Assembly: GCA_022824225.1 (NCBI GenBank)
Contig: JAJEAH010000018.1
Span: 1 to 55,651 of the forward strand
Reading direction: 5' to 3'
From: Chloroflexota bacterium
Lineage (GTDB): Bacteria; Chloroflexota; UBA11872; VXOZ01
DNA: 55,651 bases
Shown here one piece after another: positions 16,356 to 24,791 of this stretch. The position numbers were made by a program, and so were the translations under genes. A model generated the notes under the pieces. That model had not been told where the DNA came from. It searched no databases and was given only the letters and a program-made list of their open reading frames with translations. Each line of letters opens with the position of its first letter. Position 1 is the stretch's first letter.

Positions 16356-17201
16356 CTAGATAGACTGCACCGAGAAGCCGCCGTCGATCACCAGAGCCAG
16401 GCCGGTCGTAAACGCGCTGGCCTTGGATGCGAGATAAACCGCCGCGCCGCCAACTTCCTCCGGTTCACCAAAGCGTCCCATGGGCGTGTGCGCGACGATC
16501 TGCCCGCCGCGTTCACTCAGGCTCCCGTCTTCATCGCGTAATAGCGAACGGTTTTGCGTCGTCTCGAAGAACCCAGGCACGATCATGTTGACGCGCACCA
16601 CGCCCTGCCACTCCCGGGCCAGAAAGTTCGTCAAGGTCGCCACACCGGACTTGGCAATAGCGTAGACCGGCACCCGCGAAAGCGGACGCTCGCCGCCGGC
16701 CATGGAGCCGATGTTGATAACGCTGCCGCGCCCGTTGGCGAGCATCGCGGGGCCGAATTCCTGGCAGGCCAGCCAGGCCGAGGTGAGGTTAAGGTCGAGA
16801 TTGTCCCGCACGGCGTCCAGGGCGATTTCCTCAAACGCTTGGTCAGGGCTGACCACCGCCGACGGGTGGTTGCCGCCGACCGCGTTTACTGCCACCGTAA
16901 CCGCGCCGAAGGCCTCTTGGACCCGGGCATGGGCTTCCGCTACGGAGTCGGCAGCCGTGGCAGTGTACGGTACGAAAATGGCTTCGCCACCGGCGTCCGT
17001 GATGGTCTGCACGCGGCGTTGGCCTTGCTCTGCATTGCGGCCGAGCACGGCGACCTTCGCACCCGCCGCACCAAGATACTCGGCGATCACGCCGCCCAAA
17101 ACACCCGTGCCGCCGCCCACGACCGCCACTTCTCCCGCAAGGCCAAACAGCCCAGCGAGAAACGCGCCGCGTTGTTGGTCGCCTGTGCCGCCTGCCGCCA
17201 T
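16356..17201 (-). CDS. SDR-family oxidoreductase (mannonate/fructuronate-reductase-like)
   Basis: The 281-aa NAD(P)-dependent enzyme has the Rossmann motif VGGGTGVLGG (about 28-37), NAVGGN in the NNAG position, the catalytic Ser in INIGSMAG and YAIAK (YxxxK), and ends in the SDR tail GLALVIDGGFSVQ. The N-terminus and the GGG start of the dinucleotide loop resemble SDR-type D-mannonate oxidoreductases, but the substrate is inferred only weakly. ATG 17201 has AGGAG 8 nt upstream. It is not in an evident operon. Confidence 0.8.
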   Translation of the reverse strand: MAAGGTGDQQRGAFLAGLFGLAGEVAVVGGGTGVLGGVIAEYLGAAGAKVAVLGRNAEQGQRRVQTITDAGGEAIFVPYTATAADSVAEAHARVQEAFGAVTVAVNAVGGNHPSAVVSPDQAFEEIALDAVRDNLDLNLTSAWLACQEFGPAMLANGRGSVINIGSMAGGERPLSRVPVYAIAKSGVATLTNFLAREWQGVVRVNMIVPGFFETTQNRSLLRDEDGSLSERGGQIVAHTPMGRFGEPEEVGGAAVYLASKASAFTTGLALVIDGGFSVQSI

Positions 17202-17262
17202 TGGTCGGTCTCCTGTTTACGCCTTGCAGAATAGCTGCTCAAGGTGCGCGGAAAGAGTCACG

Positions 17263-17592
17263 CTATGTGCCTATTGCCGCTCTTTCGATCGTTTCGGACA
17301 GCCATGCGTTCAGGCTCTTGCCTTCTGCCTTGGCCGCGGTCATGGCCGCGCGGTGAACATCCGGCGACAAGCGCAGGGGAATTCGCCCCGAGAAAGGCCG
17401 GTCCGGCGTCCTGCCTCTTTCAGCGCACGCCGCCAAGTAATCGTCAATCGAGAACCGAAACTCTTCTTCCAGTCGCGCCACGGAGTCTCCCTCGAAGACG
17501 ATGACGTCACGCGTATCTACCACCTCGCCGTGAAAGACACCGGCCTCATAGTCGAAACTCACGGCCGCGTTGTATCCCTTGTACTTCATCAT
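17263..17592 (-). CDS. hicB: HicB-family antitoxin
   Basis: The 109-aa product has the two HicB parts: a degraded RNase-H-like domain (about 1-65: NAAVSFDYEAGVFHGEVVDT...SVARLEEEFRFSIDDYLAACAE) and a C-terminal ribbon-helix-helix DNA-binding region (about 72-105: GRIPLRLSPDVHRAAMTAAK, then LNAWLSETIE). It should bind and neutralise HicA and repress its own promoter. Its ATG overlaps the stop of the hicA-like frame (ATGA), the usual coupled arrangement. The NAWL segment is typical of HicB antitoxins with an RHH domain. Confidence 0.85.
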   Translation of the reverse strand: MMKYKGYNAAVSFDYEAGVFHGEVVDTRDVIVFEGDSVARLEEEFRFSIDDYLAACAERGRTPDRPFSGRIPLRLSPDVHRAAMTAAKAEGKSLNAWLSETIERAAIGT

Positions 17593-17801
17593 GGCTCGAT
17601 CCCCGCCTTCATCAAGTATTTCCTCATGGCCTCTACCGCGCCTTTTCTCACCTCTCTTGCAGGATGCGGCCGGTGAAAGTGCGCGACAGTGTCATTCAAC
17701 TCGATATACACCCTGGAGCCACTCCGCTCCTCCACGTGGGCCCCGCAGGCCAAAAGCAGCGACTCAATATCGTCCCAGCGGATACCTGATTGCGAAGGGC
17801 G
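17589..17801 (-). pseudogene. hicA-like toxin gene lacking a usable start
   Basis: Immediately upstream of hicB a 70-codon open frame reads SGIRWDDIESLLLACGAHVE, EERSGSRVYIELNDTVAHFH, RPHPAREVRKGAVEAMRKYL and ends MKAGIEP; its TGA overlaps the hicB ATG. This is the conserved HicA double-stranded-RNA-binding-like body (RPHP, KGAVEAMRKYL). A TAG at 17802-17804 closes the frame upstream and no ATG, GTG or TTG precedes the conserved body; the first TTG is inside the first helix and would give about 54 aa. The usual N-terminal 15-20 residues are missing or frameshifted, so the toxin is probably dead, unless a rare start is used. Confidence 0.65.
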
Positions 17802-17881
17802 CTAATTCTGAGGAGTACCCATGAGGACCAATTCGTTGCGATAGAACTCCCGCGTAGTCTGCTCCCAAGTGTTGTCTTTCT

Positions 17882-19204
17882 TCAACCCTCGCGGGTGCTC
17901 ACGCTCAAGTCCGCCACCAGCAACGGCGGCGCGTAGAAGCTGCCCCCCACCCATTCCGGTTCGCTGCCCAGCGCCGCGATATTCTTGAGGGCGTCGTAGG
18001 TGTTGCCGGCCACCATCGTATTCTTGACGCGGCCCGCCAACTTGCCGTGCTCGATCTTGTAGCCCAAGAGCACGTTGCCGGAAAAATCGCCGGAAAACAG
18101 GTTGCCCATGGACGCGCCCATGGTGTATTCCACCAGAATGCCTTCATCGATGCCGCCGATGATGTCGGCCAAGCTGCCGTCAGTCCCCGGCGCAATTACC
18201 GCGTTGTGGTAACCCGGCGCAGGCAGGGAGTTGGGCGAGCGCTCGCCGTTGCCGGTGGGTTCGGCGCCGGCCAAGCCCGCCGTTTGCAGATCGTAGATGA
18301 ACGAACGCACGTAGCCGTCTTCCACCAGCGGCGTGCGCCGCAGGGGCATGCCCTCGTCGTCGGCGGGCGCGGAGCCCACGGCATGGTCGATGGTGCCGTC
18401 GTTGTAGATGCTCAGCTTTTCGTCGAACACCTGCTCGCCCAGCCGCTCGCCCAACGGCGAGGCCCCCTGCAGCACGGTCTTGCCGTTGAAGGCTTGGCGC
18501 AAAGGGAGCATCAACGTTGCCCCCAAGCCCTGGGGCGTAAAGAGCACCGGCATGTGCTTTGTGGTCACGGTAGCGGTTTCACGGGCGTCTTCCACGCGTT
18601 GGATGATACGCTGCGCCACCGCCTGGGCATCGACGTCGGCCCGGCACGAGACCGCATAGTGCCACACGTCCAGAATGTCCTCACCCCGCGTGAGATTGAT
18701 ACTGCCGCCCAACGACACCACGGACTTCTGATAGGCCGTGCCGCCGCCGCGCGAGTTGCGCAGTTCCACCCGCGAGACGCGGCGGGACGCGCCCACGTCG
18801 CAGAGGAAGTCCTTGTCATGGTCACGCAAGAGGTCTAGCGCCGTTGTGCCCAGCGTCACCAGATCGTCCAACGCCAGGGCTTCCACCGCCGGATCGAAGA
18901 TTGTCACGCCGTTGGCCGTGTACGCGCTGGGCAGCGTGAACCTCGCCTCCGCGCCAAACTCGGCGGACTCCACCGCGCTTGCCACCAGCGTATCAAGATC
19001 GTCCGGCCCATCCAGCTTCGTCGAGTAGCCCAGGCCGATGCGCCCATCCTTGACGATACGCAACGCCATGCCGCTGGACTGGCTGGCGTTGATGGACTTC
19101 ATACGATTGGCTTCGAATGAGATTGGGAGCTCGGTAGACTCGTGGTAGAGCGCCTCCGCCACTTCCGCCTGCTGTCGTGCTTCATCCAAGAGTGCGTCCA
19201 GCAT
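17882..19204 (-). CDS. pmbA: TldE/PmbA metalloprotease subunit
   Basis: ATG 19204 lies 4 nt after the tldD stop with GGGAGG 11 nt upstream, giving 440 aa (E. coli TldE is about 450). Recognisable segments include STELPISFEANRMKSINASQ, MALRIVKDGRIGLGYSTKLD, MPVLFTPQGLGATLMLPLRQ and AVIAPGTDGSLADIIGGIDE. TldE is the non-catalytic partner that shapes the chamber of the heterodimer with TldD, which degrades unfolded or small peptides and matures some RiPP precursors such as microcins. Third gene of the degV-tldD-pmbA operon. Confidence 0.94.
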   Translation of the reverse strand: MLDALLDEARQQAEVAEALYHESTELPISFEANRMKSINASQSSGMALRIVKDGRIGLGYSTKLDGPDDLDTLVASAVESAEFGAEARFTLPSAYTANGVTIFDPAVEALALDDLVTLGTTALDLLRDHDKDFLCDVGASRRVSRVELRNSRGGGTAYQKSVVSLGGSINLTRGEDILDVWHYAVSCRADVDAQAVAQRIIQRVEDARETATVTTKHMPVLFTPQGLGATLMLPLRQAFNGKTVLQGASPLGERLGEQVFDEKLSIYNDGTIDHAVGSAPADDEGMPLRRTPLVEDGYVRSFIYDLQTAGLAGAEPTGNGERSPNSLPAPGYHNAVIAPGTDGSLADIIGGIDEGILVEYTMGASMGNLFSGDFSGNVLLGYKIEHGKLAGRVKNTMVAGNTYDALKNIAALGSEPEWVGGSFYAPPLLVADLSVSTREG

Positions 19205-19208
19205 GTGG

Positions 19209-20567
19209 CTACTGCCCTCCCACCAAGCACTTGCTAATGAGCACGTGGGGGCTGCCGTCGCCCACGGGGGCCGACTGCCCGCCCTTGCCGCAGGTGCCTC
19301 CCGCCGGGTCCCAGGCAAAGTCATTGCCTACGGCGACGATGTTCTCCAACGTCGTGAACACATTGCCCGAAAGATTCACGCCCCGCAGCGGCTCAGCCAG
19401 CTTGCCGTCGCGAATGGCGTAGGCTTCCATGCAGGAGAACGTGAACATTTCCATGCTCGTCTGGCCGCCGTACCAGTTCTTGCAGTAGACGCCGTCTTTC
19501 ACCTCCGCGAGCATGTCTTCCAGCGGCGTTTCCCCGGGCTCGATGGCAGTATTGCGCATGCGCACCAGCGGCGGCACACGGTAGCTCTGAGCGCGGGCGT
19601 TGCCGGTGGGAGTCTCGCCCATCTTGCCCGCCGTTTCCCGTGAGTGCAGCCGTCCCACCAATTCGCCCTCACGGATAAGGTATTGCTTGCCCGTGGGCAC
19701 GCCCTCGTCGTCGTAGGCAAACGAGCCGGTGAGGCCGGGCACTTTTCCGCTGTCCGCGATATTGAGGAATTCGCCGCCGAACTTGCGGCCCAAGACCATG
19801 ATCTCTCGCAGTTTATCGTTCTCGTAGACGTGGTCGGCTTCGGAAAGGTGCCCAAAGGCCTCGTGGGCGAAGACGCCGGCCAAGGTCGAATCCAAGATAA
19901 CCATGAATTCGCCGCCTTTTGGCGGTGTGGCGTCCAGCATGGCCACGGCTTTTTCCGCGGCTTCCCGCACCTCGGCGTGCTTGCCTTCCACCACGCCGTA
20001 GTCTTCGTTGCTGGCAAACCCCGCGCGGGCTTGCTGCACGTTGCCGTTGTCACGCGCCACCACGCCAAAGTGAGCGGTCACGCGGCCGCGCTCCTGCTCG
20101 ATATACGCGCCCGTGGAGTTGCCGAAGTACTGCTTGCGGTAACTGTCGCCGTAGCGCACCGTGGAGGTCTGGATCTTCGGCGTGCGCCAGATCTCTTCGA
20201 CATACGAGTCCATGAGGCGCTTCTTCTCCGCCAGCGGCACTGCCCCCGGATCGCGCCGCATGGTGACGTGCACGACGTCGTGCACCGGCGCCACGTCCGC
20301 AAGCTCAGTCTTTTCCGCGCCGACTATGCGCGCTTGGCTGGCGGCCTGCGCGACCTTTTCGCCCAGGTCCTCAACGCGGTTGAACGAGACAAACCCCCAG
20401 CCGCCATTTACGGCCGCGCGCACACAGCCGCCGAGTTGCGTGGTGGTACCCACTTCCTCCAGGTCTTTTCCCCGGTAGGTGATGTTGGTGGATTTCGTCT
20501 CTTCGACGCGGATTTCCACATAGTCCGCGTTGTGCCGCTTTAGCGCTTCCTCAATGCGTTCCCGCAT
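19209..20567 (-). CDS. tldD: TldD zinc metalloprotease subunit
   Basis: The 452-aa product carries the TldD zinc motif HEAFGH (HExxxH, about residues 239-244) in VFAHEAFGHLSEADHV, then the TldD region YDDEGVPTGKQYLIREG and the cysteine in AGGTCGKGGQSAPVGDG near the C-terminus. It forms a heterodimer with the downstream PmbA/TldE in the cytoplasm. The start is 8 nt after the degV stop, so the three genes are probably one transcript. No RiPP precursor or gyrase-poison gene is seen near, so the substrate is open. Confidence 0.95.
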   Translation of the reverse strand: MRERIEEALKRHNADYVEIRVEETKSTNITYRGKDLEEVGTTTQLGGCVRAAVNGGWGFVSFNRVEDLGEKVAQAASQARIVGAEKTELADVAPVHDVVHVTMRRDPGAVPLAEKKRLMDSYVEEIWRTPKIQTSTVRYGDSYRKQYFGNSTGAYIEQERGRVTAHFGVVARDNGNVQQARAGFASNEDYGVVEGKHAEVREAAEKAVAMLDATPPKGGEFMVILDSTLAGVFAHEAFGHLSEADHVYENDKLREIMVLGRKFGGEFLNIADSGKVPGLTGSFAYDDEGVPTGKQYLIREGELVGRLHSRETAGKMGETPTGNARAQSYRVPPLVRMRNTAIEPGETPLEDMLAEVKDGVYCKNWYGGQTSMEMFTFSCMEAYAIRDGKLAEPLRGVNLSGNVFTTLENIVAVGNDFAWDPAGGTCGKGGQSAPVGDGSPHVLISKCLVGGQ

Positions 20568-20575
20568 GAATGGGG

Positions 20576-21433
20576 TTACTCCTTGTGAAACGTGACGCCC
20601 ACGGCGCCGGGCCCCGCGTGGGTCCCAATAGCCGGGCCGATGGCTCCTGACAGAATGTGCGTGGCGGAGACGCGGCTCAGGCAGGCTTCCTGCAATTCTG
20701 CCGCAAAGTCGGGCGCTGCCGCGTGCATCACGCCAAAGTGGGTGAGCGTGCGGTCTTCCCCGGCCACGGACTCGACATACGTCTGAATGCGGTCGATAAC
20801 CCGGGAACGGGTGCGCACACGGTCGAGGACATCGATCGCGCCGTCCTGGATCGTGAGCACCGGCTTGATGCGGAGCAACGACCCCAACAGGTGCGACGCC
20901 GCGCCCAGGCGGCCGCCGCGCCGCAAGTATTCCAGGGTGTCCGGCGAAAAGGCCACGTGCATGAGGTCGGCCACGTACTTGACATGGTTGACGATGCGGT
21001 CCGCGGGGACGTCTTCCCCTGCCAGCCGGGCCGCTTCCCGCGCCATATAGGCTACCCCCAGAGAGGCCGACTGCGTATCCACCACGTGAACTGTACTGGA
21101 GGACTCTTCCTGCAACTGTTGCGCGGCCGTCAAAGCGGATTGCACCGTGCCGCTGAGCTTGCCGGAAACATGGATCGAGACGATGTGTTCGTGGTCCTGG
21201 GCCAACTGCCCGTAGACCTCGGCAAACTCGCCCGCCGAAGGCTGGGACGTCTGGGGCAGGTCGCGAGATTCCGACAGCATGTCATAGAACTTGTCGCCGG
21301 TGATGTCCACGCCGTCCTTATAGTCGATGTCCCCAAAGCGCACGTGGGCGGGCACGACGGAAATACCAAACTCAGCGGCTTCTGTGAGGTCCAGATCGCT
21401 GGTGCTATCGGTTACGATGGCAATCGCACTCAT
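20576..21433 (-). CDS. DegV family fatty-acid-binding protein
   Basis: ATG 21433 with GAGAGG about 9 nt upstream gives 285 aa. Features are the N-terminal IAIVTDSTSDLDL (about 4-16), the conserved TSQPS segment (PQTSQPSAGEF, about 65-75), VSIHVSGKLSGTVQSA and VVDTQSASLGVAYMAREAAR, and the second-domain strand RIKPVLTIQDGAIDVLDRVR. DegV/FakB proteins bind a fatty acid and present it to the kinase FakA. No fakA is in the window. First gene of the operon with tldD and pmbA. Confidence 0.92.
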   Translation of the reverse strand: MSAIAIVTDSTSDLDLTEAAEFGISVVPAHVRFGDIDYKDGVDITGDKFYDMLSESRDLPQTSQPSAGEFAEVYGQLAQDHEHIVSIHVSGKLSGTVQSALTAAQQLQEESSSTVHVVDTQSASLGVAYMAREAARLAGEDVPADRIVNHVKYVADLMHVAFSPDTLEYLRRGGRLGAASHLLGSLLRIKPVLTIQDGAIDVLDRVRTRSRVIDRIQTYVESVAGEDRTLTHFGVMHAAAPDFAAELQEACLSRVSATHILSGAIGPAIGTHAGPGAVGVTFHKE

Positions 21434-21938
21434 GCCGAATTCCTCTCTCGCTACTACTAGACGTCGTTGTCTATGCGTGCGGATAGCTACTGCACCACAA
21501 CAAGCCACTGCCCGCAACTCAGGGTCACGTGGCGGGCTGGGGCAACTTCGTTGCCGCCACCCACGCTATACTAACATGCGTGTGGCAGTCAACTACGCAC
21601 GCGGGTAGAGCCTGGGGACGTCCCACACCCTAGCGTAGCACGACTCGCCCTGCCGCAATGTGAAGATTGTGTGAACCTTCAAGCATCGTTCCCGTTCCGG
21701 GCTCGACCCAGACACCGGCCGGCAGCGCTCTTGCCCGCCCGGGGCGGCTGTGCCTCCCGCCCTGCCGCATCGCCCGCAGCCCTGCTGACACGGACAGACG
21801 GGCGCGAAACCCCTTACAATGAAGAGAGCATTTGTGCTTTGAGTCGCGCAAATGACCTATGGCGGGCCGGTATTCTCGTCCGGCGCGCCCCGCATGGCAA
21901 ACGAACTCGGCACACCGGCCCAGGAGGAGGCAGCGAGC
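21434..21938. other. 505-bp divergent intergenic region
   Basis: It separates the minus-strand degV operon from the plus-strand epimerase. A TACAAT box near 21816-21821 may serve the epimerase. I see no gene, RNA or strong repeat in it. Confidence 0.45.
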
Positions 21939-22787
21939 ATGAAGGTGGTGGTTACGGGCGGCAGCGGAAATATCGGTCAGTATGTGGTGCGCGAACTGAA
22001 AGCGCACGGCCACGAAATCACGTCCTTCGATCATGTCAGGCCCCGCGACCCAGAACCGGGAGTGCACTACCGCTTGGGCGACCACGAGGACGAAGGCGCC
22101 GTCTTCGAGTTGCTCGCGCCGGCCGACGCCGTGGTGCACCTTTCCGCCATCCCGTCGCCGGGCACCCACGCCAACGCGCTCGTCTTTCGCACCAACGTCA
22201 TGGGCACGTACAACGTCTGCGAGGCCGCCGCCACGCTGGGGCTCAAGAAGATCGTCGCCACCAGCAGCATCAACGTGCTCGGCATGGGCTTCCACTACCG
22301 CCACTTCGCGCCCCACTACCTGCCGGTGGATGAAGAACACGCCGACTTGCCGCAAGACCCCTACGGCCTATCCAAGGTCGTGGGTGAAGACATCGTGGAT
22401 ATGGCGCATCGCCGCACGGGTATTCCCGCGGTCTCGATCCGCCCGTCCCACGTGATCATGCCGGAGACGTGGCCGGAGCGGTTAGCCGCCATGAAGACGG
22501 ACCTCAATGCCTACTACCGGGGCATCTGGGGCTACGCCGACGTGCGCGACCTGGCCGTGGGCTTTCGCCTGGCGCTGGAAACGGAAACCGCGGCGCAAGG
22601 CGCGTACTACATCGTGGCCGACGACGCGCTCTGCCCCGTGCCGCTGGCCGAAGCGGCGCCGCGCGCATTCCCCGGCAGCGGCGACATGGCCGCCCACCTG
22701 ACCGGCACGGAATCCGGCATCGCGAACGCCAAGGCGAAGAATGAACTCGGCTTCCAAGCGCAGTATTCCTGGCGGGACTTTGCCTGA
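21939..22787 (+). CDS. NAD-dependent epimerase/dehydratase (extended SDR)
   Basis: ATG 21939 follows an AGGAGGAGG ribosome site and gives 282 aa; an upstream in-frame ATG at 21852 lacks one. The N-terminal nucleotide loop is VVVTGGSGNIGQYVV (about 3-17, GxxGxxG). VVHLSAIPSPGTHAN follows, then the catalytic TSSINVLGMG and YGLSKVVGE (YxxxK). Its small size and the HLSAIPSP segment recall uronate dehydrogenases and nucleotide-sugar epimerases. The substrate is uncertain. A 215-bp gap, carrying the selD promoter, separates it from selD. Confidence 0.82.
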   Translation: MKVVVTGGSGNIGQYVVRELKAHGHEITSFDHVRPRDPEPGVHYRLGDHEDEGAVFELLAPADAVVHLSAIPSPGTHANALVFRTNVMGTYNVCEAAATLGLKKIVATSSINVLGMGFHYRHFAPHYLPVDEEHADLPQDPYGLSKVVGEDIVDMAHRRTGIPAVSIRPSHVIMPETWPERLAAMKTDLNAYYRGIWGYADVRDLAVGFRLALETETAAQGAYYIVADDALCPVPLAEAAPRAFPGSGDMAAHLTGTESGIANAKAKNELGFQAQYSWRDFA

Positions 22788-22958
22788 GCGCGCCGCCCGG
22801 CGCCGGACTACCCCGTCGCGCCGCGCGCAGCCTGGACGCGCCGCCGCCGCGCGTGCGAGCAGGTTACCGGTTACTGCGCTGCCGCCCGCGCCACGCCGCG
22901 CCGCAGGACCGCACGGCGGCGGCAACGCGCTCGCGTTCGCGTTCGCTGTGTAGGGAAT

Positions 22959-22967
22959 TGCTATACT
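22959..22967 (+). promoter_or_regulatory. extended -10 promoter for selD
   Basis: TGC-TATACT with no -35 match. Expected start near 22974, 28 nt before the selD ATG. Confidence 0.5.
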
Positions 22968-23001
22968 TAAGGCAGCTAGCACGCCTCCGAGGAGCAAGAT
23001 C

Positions 23002-24045
23002 ATGGCAGCACCGGTACGCCTCACCAGCTTGGCGTCCTGCGCCGGGTGAGCGGGTAAACTCGGCCCCGCCGAGCTCGCGCAGGTCCTGCGCGCCCTGCCC
23101 GCACAAGCCAATAGCAATCTGCTGGTGGGCCTTGCCGCGCCGGACGATGCCGCCGTCTACCGCGTAAGCGACGAGCAGGCCATCATCAGCACGGCGGACT
23201 TTTTTCCTCCCGTTGTAGACGACGCCTACGCCTTTGGGCAAATTGCGGCGGCAAACGCCCTGAGCAACGTCTACGCCATGGGCGGCGAGCCGCTGGTCGC
23301 GCTGAATCTGGCCGGCTTTCCCGAAGACCTCGACCTGGACATTCTCGGCCGCATTTTTCAAGGCGGCGCGGACAAAGTGGTGGAGGCCGGAGCCGTGATC
23401 GCGGGCGGCCATACGGTGACCGACGAGGAACCCAAGTACGGCCTGGCGGTCACCGGTCAGGTCCACCCGGACCGCATCTTCACCAAGGGCGGCGCGCAAC
23501 CGGGCGACGCGCTAGTGCTGACCAAACCCATCGGCACCGGCGTGATCACGACAGCCCTCAAGCGCGATTGCGTGGCGCAGGCCCATTTGGATGAAGCCGT
23601 CGCCAGCATGTCGCGCCTGAGCGCCGGCGCGGCGAAGCTCTTGCGCGGCTGCAATATCCACGCCTGCACCGACATCACCGGCTACGGCTTGCTCGGCCAC
23701 GCCATGGAAATGGCGCGCCACGGCAACGTCCGCTTCGAAATCATCGCGCAGGCCGTCCCGCTGCTCTCCGGCGCGCTCGCCTACGCCCAAGACGACGTGG
23801 CGCCCGGCGGCCTAGACCGCAACCGCGCGCACCTCGAAACTGAGGGGCTGCTCACGCTGGACGAGAGCATTGCCCCCGCGCTCGCCATGCTCCTCTTCGA
23901 CCCCCAGACCAGCGGCGGCCTGCTGGCTGCCGTGCCGCCGCAGGAACTAGCCGGCCTGGAAAACGCCTTCCGCGCCGCCAACGAGCCCCTCTGGCACATC
24001 GGCGCCGTGAGCGAGGGCAAGGGGATTACCATTACCTCAGGTTAG
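23002..24045 (+). CDS. selD: selenide, water dikinase, UGA-encoded selenocysteine form
   Basis: SelD makes selenophosphate from selenide and ATP for selenocysteine and selenouridine synthesis. ATG 23002 has GAGGAG 7 nt upstream. The N-terminus reads PVRLTSLASCAG, then TGA (23047-23049, codon 16), then AGKLGPAELAQVLRALP; the frame runs open to the stop at 24045. Counting UGA as Sec gives 347 aa, the same length as E. coli SelD. Sec16 aligns with catalytic Cys17 and Lys19 with Lys20 of E. coli. Further family motifs follow: STADFFPPVVDDAYAFGQIA, NALSNVYAMGGEP, GGHTVTDEEPKYGLAV, TDITGYGLLGHAMEMA and FDPQTSGGLL. Read without UGA recoding, the gene is cut to start at 23125 and loses its active site. 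selA, selB and tRNA-Sec are not in this window. Confidence 0.92.
23050..23073 (+). promoter_or_regulatory. candidate bacterial SECIS hairpin in selD
   Basis: Just after the UGA two alternative stems can form: CTCGGC-CCC-GCCGAG (23059-23073), or GCGGG (23050-23054) pairing with CCCGC (23065-23069) with a 10-nt loop that contains GG. The position is right for a bacterial SECIS read by SelB. The C-only loop of the first form is atypical; the second fits better. Folding was done by eye only. Confidence 0.5.
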
Positions 24046-24112
24046 CGATTGTAGAGGCGGACTTGCGGAACCCACCCGCGGCCGAGAGCCGGACTGCGCG
24101 CAAATCCCCCAC

Positions 24113-24733
24113 CTACGCGCCCTGGCCCGCGCCCGCTGCCTCGAACTCGGTCCGCCACACGACCAGATCGGTGTTCACTCTCCCGTCCGGCTCGCGGTGG
24201 CTGCTATAGCGGGTGAAGCCGTTCTTCTGGAACGCGCGCTGGCTGCGCCGGTTATCCGCCATGACGGGCGCGAATATACCGTCCGCCCGCTGGTCCCGGA
24301 AGCCAAACTCCACGAGCAACCGGATGGCCTCCGTGCCGTAGCCGCGTCCCCACAGGTCTTTCTCGCCGATCATGAGGTCGATGCGGCGCAGGTCCAGATC
24401 GGGAAACCGGTCTACGAGCCGCTGCAGGTTCATCTGCTGCAGCCAGCACTCGCCGATGGGCGCGCCGTCCACCACCATGATGAAGCAGTAGGCGTGCGTC
24501 GCGAGCCACCGGTAGATGGTCTGCAGGTCCGCGAGCGAAGTCTCCTGGAAGGGGTTGTGGTCGGCCAGCGCCATCACGACGGGGTCGTTGTTCCACGCGA
24601 GCAACACGTCCCAATCGTCTTCCCCCATGGGGCGCAGCGTCACATCCGCGCCCCGCAACGTGACGTCATGGGCCGCCATCCGCTTGGGACGGCGCTCGGG
24701 CGAGGGCCGGAGTTCTGGAATGACGCTTTCCAT
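24113..24733 (-). CDS. GNAT N-acetyltransferase (RimJ/AAC(6')-like)
   Basis: The 206-aa product has the GNAT acetyl-CoA core: VTLRPMGEDDWDVLLAWNND (beta1-alpha1), IDLMIGEKDLWGRGYGTEAI (motif A, with the pyrophosphate loop about GRGYGT), then ADGIFAPVMADNRRSQRAFQ and NGFTRY (motif B). Its closest recognisable kin are RimJ/RimL and aminoglycoside 6'-acetyltransferase-like enzymes; the acceptor is unknown. The predicted TATACT box (24740-24745) places the transcript start at or next to the ATG 24733, which implies a leaderless mRNA. Confidence 0.82.
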   Translation of the reverse strand: MESVIPELRPSPERRPKRMAAHDVTLRGADVTLRPMGEDDWDVLLAWNNDPVVMALADHNPFQETSLADLQTIYRWLATHAYCFIMVVDGAPIGECWLQQMNLQRLVDRFPDLDLRRIDLMIGEKDLWGRGYGTEAIRLLVEFGFRDQRADGIFAPVMADNRRSQRAFQKNGFTRYSSHREPDGRVNTDLVVWRTEFEAAGAGQGA

Positions 24734-24739
24734 ATGCGT

Positions 24740-24745
24740 AGTATA
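24740..24745 (-). promoter_or_regulatory. -10 box TATACT for the GNAT gene
   Basis: Minus-strand TATACT ends 6 nt before the ATG at 24733. A transcript starting about 7 nt downstream would begin at the start codon. No clear -35. Confidence 0.4.
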
Positions 24746-24766
24746 CTAAGTGCACGTGCGTTAAGA

Positions 24767-24791
24767 GTGCTCACGCGCTACGCGTGAGCAC
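24767..24791. repeat. perfect 11-bp inverted repeat with a 3-nt loop
   Basis: GTGCTCACGCG-CTA-CGCGTGAGCAC. It lies just upstream of the GNAT -10 box and between divergent genes, with no U-tract. It could be an operator (25-bp dyad) or a shared structural element. Confidence 0.75.
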
